From Armatimonadota bacterium (GTDB lineage Bacteria > Sysuimicrobiota > Sysuimicrobiia > Sysuimicrobiales > Humicultoraceae), in contig JAVHLY010000005.1 in assembly GCA_031081585.1 (NCBI GenBank), forward strand, positions 46,832-110,831: a stretch of 64,000 bases of DNA, written 5' to 3'. The position numbers were made by a program, and so were the translations under genes. Within the stretch, counting starts at the first letter, position 1. Each line of letters begins with the position of its first letter. Below, one piece after another: positions 59,160 through 64,000 of the stretch. The notes beneath the pieces were generated by a model. That model saw only the letters and a program-made list of their open reading frames with translations, was not told the origin of the DNA and did not search any database.

Positions 59160-61171
59160 AGGCGGGCGCGGAGCAGGTTCTGATCCTGGCCATCGATGTG
59201 GGCGGGACGTTTACGGATGTCGTCGGGCTCGATGCGGACGGCCAGCTTCGCGTGGAGAAGATCCTCACGACCCCCGACGATCAAGCCGCCGGCGCTGTCA
59301 CCGGCGCGCGGACGCTGGCCGGTTCCCTCGAGGGTGTCACGACGATCGTGCACGGCACAACAGTGGCCACGAACGCGATTCTCGAGCGCAAGGGCGCCCG
59401 GACCGCCGTCGTCACCACGTGGGGGTTTCGGGACGTCCTGGAGTTCCAGACCCAGGAGCGCACCGACATCTGGGATCTCTTCTACCGCAAACCCGAGCCT
59501 CTCGTCCCTCGGGACCTGCGGTTCGAGGTCCGCGAGCGCATGGCCGCCGACGGCCGTGTCGTGCATCCCCTCGACCCCGCCTCCCTCGCCCGGGTCCTCA
59601 GAGCCCTCCGCCGGGCCAGGCCACAGTCCGTGGTCGTCGCGTTCCTCAACAGCTACCGCAACCCCGCCCACGAGCGGGCGGCCCGCGCCGCCATCGCTGA
59701 CGCGCTGCCGGGGGTGTACGTCAGTGCCTCGGCCGACGTCCTCCCGCGCTTCCGCGAGTACGACCGGTTCAGCACCGCCGTGCTCAATGGGTACGTCGCT
59801 CCGGTCGTCCAAGGGTACCTCCAGAGCTTTGCCCACCTCTTCCGCGCGGCGGGCTTCCGGGGGGAGGTCCTCCTCATGCAGTCCAATGGCGGCGTGCTCC
59901 CCGCCAGGGCCGCCGCTGAGCTCGCCGTCTGGACCTGTCTCTCCGGCCCCGCCGGAGGCGTGCTGGGTGCGGTGGCTCTGGGACGGCTCCTCGGTGAGAG
60001 CCACCTGATCACCTTCGACATGGGCGGCACCAGCACGGATGTCTGCCTGATCACCGGGGGGCGACCTGAGGTGGCCATGCGCTCGAGCCTCAACGGCTAC
60101 CCGGTCGCGCTGCCGATGTTCAACATCCTCACGATAGGCGCAGGGGGAGGGTCCCTGGCCTGGGTGGACCCGGGGGGGTTCCTGCAGGTCGGCCCCCAGA
60201 GTGCCGGGGCCCACCCCGGGCCCGCGTGCTATGGCCGTGGGGGAGAGCACCCCACCGTCACCGACGCGAACTGCGCCCTGGGCATCCTCCGCCCCGGTCG
60301 CCTGCTGGGCGGGCACCTCTCCCTCGACGGCGACGCAGCACGTCGAAGCCTGAGACCCATCGCTCAGCGTCTCGATCTGCCGGTCGAGGAGACCGCCGAG
60401 GCGGTGCGGCGGATTGCGGACGCCCGCATGGCGCAGGCCGTTCGCCTGGTGTCCGTCGACCAGGGATACGATCCGCGTCGCTACACCATGATGGCCTTCG
60501 GGGGAGCCGGCCCCTTGCACGCGGCAGCCGTCGCCGAGGACGTGGGGATCCGGCGCGTCGTCATCCCGGCCTTCCCCGGGGCGTTCTCGGCCTACGGGCT
60601 GCTCTGTGCGGACTTCCTACGGGAGTACGAACGCACCGTCCTGGCCGGCGACTCGCTGACCTCCGACGGTCTCAGGAGGATCCTGCAGGATCTCGCCCGG
60701 CAGGCGCAAGACGACTTTGCGCAGTGGGGGGTCGACGGGCGCCCGGAGGTCGCCTTCGCCCTCGACATGCGATACGAAGGCCAGGCCTACGAACTCCCGA
60801 TCCTCGTCGACCCGGACCGGCTCGAGGACGCCGTCCAGCGCTTCCACCACGCCCACCAGACTCGCTTCGGCTTCGCCGAATCAGAGTCCCGGGTGGAGGT
60901 CGTGAACGCCCGGGTGCAGGCGCGCGTGCGCCGCCATCCCCCCAGACTGCAGGCCGACCTGGCCCACGACCGCCCCCCGGAGGCGGAAGGCGTGGTCCGA
61001 CACCAGCGACCTCTGACGTGCCGGTTCCTCCCCAGAGCCGCCGTCCCCACGACGGGGTCGCTCGAGGGACCCGTGGTGGTCGAGGAACGGACCGCGACCA
61101 CCTGGGTGCCCCCCGGGTGGGGCGCCCGGCGCCTCGAAGGCGGGCACCTCCTGCTGGAACGGAGGACGTAG
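59156..61171 (+). CDS. Hydantoinase A/oxoprolinase-family subunit (HyuA)
   Basis: A 671-residue ATP-hydrolysing subunit with an actin/hexokinase-like fold. The phosphate-1 motif is AIDVGGTFTDVVGLD near the N-terminus. The second nucleotide motif is LITFDMGGTSTDVCLITGG, and MMAFGGAGPLHAAAVAEDVG lies further on. It is about the usual length for a stand-alone HyuA (650-700). It pairs with HyuB for ATP-dependent ring opening of hydantoins or oxoproline-like lactams in the cytosol. GTGA overlap with hyuB ensures coupled translation. The racemase gene follows after two bases. Confidence 0.93.
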   Translation: MKAGAEQVLILAIDVGGTFTDVVGLDADGQLRVEKILTTPDDQAAGAVTGARTLAGSLEGVTTIVHGTTVATNAILERKGARTAVVTTWGFRDVLEFQTQERTDIWDLFYRKPEPLVPRDLRFEVRERMAADGRVVHPLDPASLARVLRALRRARPQSVVVAFLNSYRNPAHERAARAAIADALPGVYVSASADVLPRFREYDRFSTAVLNGYVAPVVQGYLQSFAHLFRAAGFRGEVLLMQSNGGVLPARAAAELAVWTCLSGPAGGVLGAVALGRLLGESHLITFDMGGTSTDVCLITGGRPEVAMRSSLNGYPVALPMFNILTIGAGGGSLAWVDPGGFLQVGPQSAGAHPGPACYGRGGEHPTVTDANCALGILRPGRLLGGHLSLDGDAARRSLRPIAQRLDLPVEETAEAVRRIADARMAQAVRLVSVDQGYDPRRYTMMAFGGAGPLHAAAVAEDVGIRRVVIPAFPGAFSAYGLLCADFLREYERTVLAGDSLTSDGLRRILQDLARQAQDDFAQWGVDGRPEVAFALDMRYEGQAYELPILVDPDRLEDAVQRFHHAHQTRFGFAESESRVEVVNARVQARVRRHPPRLQADLAHDRPPEAEGVVRHQRPLTCRFLPRAAVPTTGSLEGPVVVEERTATTWVPPGWGARRLEGGHLLLERRT

Positions 61172-61173
61172 GC

Positions 61174-61908
61174 ATGTACGCTCGCGCGGGACGCCTGGGG
61201 CTGATCGTGCTCGAAAGCGATCAAGTCCTCGAACCGGAGATGCGCCGGGCGCTCCCCGAGGACGTCGACTACCATGTCGCCCGGGTCCGCTACACGGGGG
61301 TCCACGACGCCGGACTCGCCGCCGCCACCCGGGGGGTGGCGGGGGCGATCCGGACCCTGTTGCCTGTCCACCCCGACGTGATCGTGTGGGCGTGCACCAG
61401 TGCGAGCTTCTACCGGGGACGGCGGGGCCATGAGATCCTGCTCAAACGCCTCGCGCTGCTCGCTCGTGGGGTGCCCACCCTCACGGCCTCGGCGGCGGTG
61501 GTTCGCACGCTCCATCGCCTGCGGGCGGTCCGGCTGGGCGTCGTGGCCCCCTATCCACCGGAGATCAACGCACGCCTCACCACCTTCCTCCAGGAGGAAG
61601 GCTTCGTGGTCGAGCGCCTGCTCGGCCTGTATGACTCCGCCGTGGACGACGACACCCTCCAACGGACCCCCGGGCCGCGCCTTCGGGAGGCCATCGAGAC
61701 CGCGGCTCGTGATGTCGACGCGGTGCTGGTGAGCTGCACGGGCCTGGTGACCCTCCCGCTGCTGGATGCCGTCACTGAAGCCGTGGGGCGGCCCGTGGTG
61801 AGCAGCAACGCGGCCATCCTGGCCGAGGCCCTGGCGGTGCTGCCCTCCCCCGGGCCGGTTCGCGGATTCCACGCCCTCTTACGGGCGCTGGCTCTGCCGG
61901 CCGCATGA
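61174..61908 (+). CDS. Asp/Glu racemase-fold protein (hydantoin racemase or maleate isomerase-like)
   Basis: A 244-residue protein of the Asp/Glu/hydantoin racemase and arylmalonate decarboxylase superfamily. The two catalytic cysteine regions are visible: IVWACTSASFYRGRRG and AVLVSCTGLVTLPLLDAV. The start YARAGRLGLIVLESDQVLEP is like maleate isomerase. In this operon the likely task is to racemise the hydantoin or amino-acid intermediate so that both enantiomers can be used. Its stop overlaps the M20 gene start (ATGA). Confidence 0.88.
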   Translation: MYARAGRLGLIVLESDQVLEPEMRRALPEDVDYHVARVRYTGVHDAGLAAATRGVAGAIRTLLPVHPDVIVWACTSASFYRGRRGHEILLKRLALLARGVPTLTASAAVVRTLHRLRAVRLGVVAPYPPEINARLTTFLQEEGFVVERLLGLYDSAVDDDTLQRTPGPRLREAIETAARDVDAVLVSCTGLVTLPLLDAVTEAVGRPVVSSNAAILAEALAVLPSPGPVRGFHALLRALALPAA

Positions 61909-63140
61909 GCGCCGGAACACCTGGCCGATCCCGCGCCGGCGTTGCCGGCCGCAGCGCCGAGAGTGCCCGACGGCGCCTCCTCCGCGACCTGGCCCAGCTG
62001 GTGCGTATTCCGAGCCCCTCCGGTGGCGAGGCACGGATCGGTCGGTGGATGGCCAGGCGGCTGCGGGAGATGGGGCTCGAGGTCCAGCTGCAACGCGTGG
62101 GCGAGCGCTTCAACGTCCTGGGCCGGCTGCCCGTCGGCACTGGCCGCGGTCCCACCGTCATGCTCAATGGTCACCTCGACACCCTGCCGCTCCCGCCGGG
62201 ATGGCGGACCGCGCCCTACCGCCTCCGCGTGCGCCGGGACGAGCTCATCGGCGCCGGCGTGAACAACATGAAGGCGGCCCTGGCGGCCTACCTTGAGGCC
62301 ATCCGCCGGCTCCACCGCGTCCCTCGTGGAGCCTCCGGGACGGTCCTGCTGGCTGCGGTGGTGAGCGAGTGCGATGCCCTCGGGCTGGGCACCCGTGCCC
62401 TCCTGGCTGCCGGCATCCGGGCGGATTGGGCCATCGTGGGTGAGCCCACCGCCCTGACCGTCTTGACGGCGCACGGAGGCGTGACGCAGGTCCGGGTGGT
62501 CGTGGAAGGGCGCTCGGCTCACGTCTCCCAGCGCGCGTCGGGCCGCAACGCCGTCGAGGCCATGGTCCGCATGCTGTCGGGGCTGGATGCGTCCGTGCTT
62601 CGGTATCGGCCGCACCCCTCGTTCCCCGGACTCCCGACCCTGAACATCGGTGTCCTCCGGGGGGGCACCCTGCCGTCCATGCTGGCAGAGCGGTGCGAAG
62701 CCCTGATCGACGTCCGGACGGTCCCAGGGATGACGCCGCACTCGGTGCGCCGAGACCTGCTGCACCACTTGAGGCCCGCCGCCCACCGTGCCCGGGTGCG
62801 CGTGGAGGTGGTCCTGAGCGAACCGCCCGCGTTCTGCCAGCAGTACCCCTTCCTCGTCCCGGCAACCTCGCCGGTCGTGCGCGCTGTCGTCGCGGCGCAC
62901 CGCCATGTCGTCGGCCGCACCCCGCGCGTAGGGGCCTGGCAGCCGCTGGTCTTCTACGGCACGGACGGATCCCACCTCGCCCGGGCGGGCATCCCCGTGG
63001 CCATCTACGGCCCTGGGACCACGGCGCAGGTGAATCGCCCGGAAGAGTCGATGGCGCTCTCCGACGTCCTCGCAGCGGCAGAAGTCTACTACCTCGCCCT
63101 GCGAGGGCTCCTGGGCGGGGACCCGCCGGAGGCCGGTTGA
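61905..63140 (+). CDS. M20-family deacylase/amidohydrolase with altered metal ligands
   Basis: A 411-residue ArgE/DapE-type protein expected to hydrolyse the N-acyl or N-carbamoyl amino acid. The first zinc motif is normal (NGHLDTLP, His90 and Asp92). The bridging Asp of the usual G-x-x-D-M-K motif is Asn121 here (GAGVNNMKAALAA). In the catalytic pair, normally E-E, the sequence is SECDALGLGT, so Glu155 is kept and the next ligand is Cys156. The lid domain and the C-terminal YGTDGSHLARAGIPVAIYGP are normal. Either an unusual metal site or a subfamily with changed activity. ATGA overlap with the racemase gene. Confidence 0.88.
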   Translation: MSAGTPGRSRAGVAGRSAESARRRLLRDLAQLVRIPSPSGGEARIGRWMARRLREMGLEVQLQRVGERFNVLGRLPVGTGRGPTVMLNGHLDTLPLPPGWRTAPYRLRVRRDELIGAGVNNMKAALAAYLEAIRRLHRVPRGASGTVLLAAVVSECDALGLGTRALLAAGIRADWAIVGEPTALTVLTAHGGVTQVRVVVEGRSAHVSQRASGRNAVEAMVRMLSGLDASVLRYRPHPSFPGLPTLNIGVLRGGTLPSMLAERCEALIDVRTVPGMTPHSVRRDLLHHLRPAAHRARVRVEVVLSEPPAFCQQYPFLVPATSPVVRAVVAAHRHVVGRTPRVGAWQPLVFYGTDGSHLARAGIPVAIYGPGTTAQVNRPEESMALSDVLAAAEVYYLALRGLLGGDPPEAG

Positions 63141-63145
63141 ACGCC

Positions 63146-64000
63146 ATGGGGGTGGGGGCGGACCTCCGGGCCCGGCTCAGCAGCCTGCCGCGCCTGGGTC
63201 TCCTCCCGGGCCCCACGCTCCTGGAGCCCCTGCCGCGGCTGTCGGCGGAGCTCGGCCGCGAGGTGTGGATCAAGCGGGAAGACCTGACGCCGATCGGCCT
63301 GGGCGGCAACAAGGTCCGAAAGCTCGACCTCATCCTCGGCGAGGACCGCCGCGCCGACCTGGTGATCACCCGGGGAGGCCTCCAGTCCAACCATTGCCGC
63401 CTCACCGCGGCGGTGGCCGCCCGGCTCGGCATCGCGTGCGCGCTCGTCCTCACCGGCAGCCGCCCTCAGGACCTTCGGGGCAACCTCCTGCTCTCGCACC
63501 TGTTCGGCGCACGCGTCCACTACCTGGGCGAGGCCCCCGACGCCGAAGCGGACGAGGCCATGGAGGCCCTGGCCCGCGCCCACCGGGAGCACGGCGGTCG
63601 CCCCGCAGTCGTGCCGCTGGGAGGAGCAAACCCCCTTGGAGTCCTGGCCTACCTGGAGTGCGCGCTGGAGCTGGCGGACCAGTGCGCCGAGCGGGGGCTT
63701 CGTCCCTCCGCTGTCATCGTGGCGGTGGGCACCGGATCGACCTGTGCCGGTCTCGCCCTGGGCGTCGCGGCGGCGCTCCCCGACTGCCAGGTGGTGGGCA
63801 TCAGCGTGAGCCGGTCTCGAGAGCGGCTGCTTCGAGAGATCCCCACACTCGCGGCCGCCGGGTGGGCCCGGTTGGGCGAGGAGACACCCGTCCAGGCGGC
63901 TGTGCAGGTCTACGACGACTACATCGGGCCCGGCTACGCCCGACCCTCGGATGCGGGGCTTGACGCGATCCGGCGTCTGGCGCGGCTCGACGGCCTCCTG
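63146..64000 (+). CDS. D-cysteine desulfhydrase/ACC deaminase-family PLP enzyme, 3' end missing
   Basis: The first 285 residues of a fold-type II PLP enzyme. The PLP lysine is in LGGNKVRKLDLILGEDRRA, and GGLQSNHCRLTAAVAARLGI and VIVAVGTGSTCAGLALGVAA follow. Relatives include D-cysteine desulfhydrase, 1-aminocyclopropane-1-carboxylate deaminase and L-cysteate sulfo-lyase. The ATG at 63146 lies five bases after the M20 stop. In this operon it probably breaks down a released D- or sulfur-containing amino acid. It runs off the window edge in frame. Confidence 0.9.
   Translation, partial: MGVGADLRARLSSLPRLGLLPGPTLLEPLPRLSAELGREVWIKREDLTPIGLGGNKVRKLDLILGEDRRADLVITRGGLQSNHCRLTAAVAARLGIACALVLTGSRPQDLRGNLLLSHLFGARVHYLGEAPDAEADEAMEALARAHREHGGRPAVVPLGGANPLGVLAYLECALELADQCAERGLRPSAVIVAVGTGSTCAGLALGVAAALPDCQVVGISVSRSRERLLREIPTLAAAGWARLGEETPVQAAVQVYDDYIGPGYARPSDAGLDAIRRLARLDGLL

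Noticed and set aside
1..64000. CRISPR arrays, tRNA/rRNA genes, complete insertion sequences
   Set aside because: No regularly spaced identical repeats, no tRNA or rRNA core sequences and no transposase-like protein were seen.

Overview
The window is GC-rich (roughly 70%), densely coded bacterial chromosome with short intergenic gaps and many 1-4 base overlaps between genes. There are no rRNA or tRNA genes, CRISPR arrays or intact mobile elements. The mix suggests an uncultured, heterotrophic, soil- or sediment-type bacterium that feeds on peptides, sugars and amino acids: many ABC importers, AMP-forming and CoA-dependent enzymes, an LLM-type flavin oxidoreductase, copper nitrite reductase and cytochrome-oxidase assembly factors. 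A PyrR-type RNA hairpin points towards Firmicutes/Thermus/Chloroflexota-like lineages, but I cannot name the phylum.

Layout. 1-2171: end of a dipeptide importer (permease, binding protein). 2321-4319: hydroxyacid dehydrogenase plus a beta-propeller protein. 4517-11684: a spermidine/putrescine-like ABC operon with its IclR regulator and an aspartoacylase-like deacylase, ending in the wreck of a second deacylase-permease set. 11790-18439: cyclic-nucleotide-domain protein, nitroreductase, lytic transglycosylase, RNA methyltransferase, an unknown protein and two thioredoxin-fold proteins. 18479-22773: alcohol dehydrogenase, B3/B4 protein, two exported proteins and galactokinase, facing a sugar ABC operon (23007-26176). 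26368-28261: small exported proteins and a pseudopilin-like protein. 28394-29664: the most unusual locus, described below. 30016-45626: aldehyde dehydrogenase, DUF420 and thioredoxin pair, a broken epimerase gene, aminotransferase, two membrane proteins, a subtilisin-like protease, a sarcosine-oxidase-like enzyme, a phosphatase, IolB and NirK. 45868-49135: a metal ABC operon whose permease is fused to a DtxR-type repressor. 49247-53881: acyl-CoA-type catabolism genes and an LLM oxidoreductase. 54226-64000: an RpiR regulator and a complete-looking hydantoin/oxoproline-type amino-acid scavenging operon, running off the window.

Most interesting points. (1) At 28394-29664 a stand-alone AsnRS-like asparagine synthetase gene follows a PyrR-type hairpin and intrinsic terminator, and is followed 60 bases later by a well-initiated mini-ORF coding for Met plus eight Asn. 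(2) The metal permease-DtxR fusion at 45868-47361 resembles the YtgCR architecture known from Chlamydia. (3) Three loci (about 5450, 34430, 52540-52656) carry gene remnants, two of them N-terminal and C-terminal gene pieces joined by internal deletion. (4) A CX3C thioredoxin-fold protein is divergent from a DUF420 gene, and an M20 deacylase lacks usual metal ligands.
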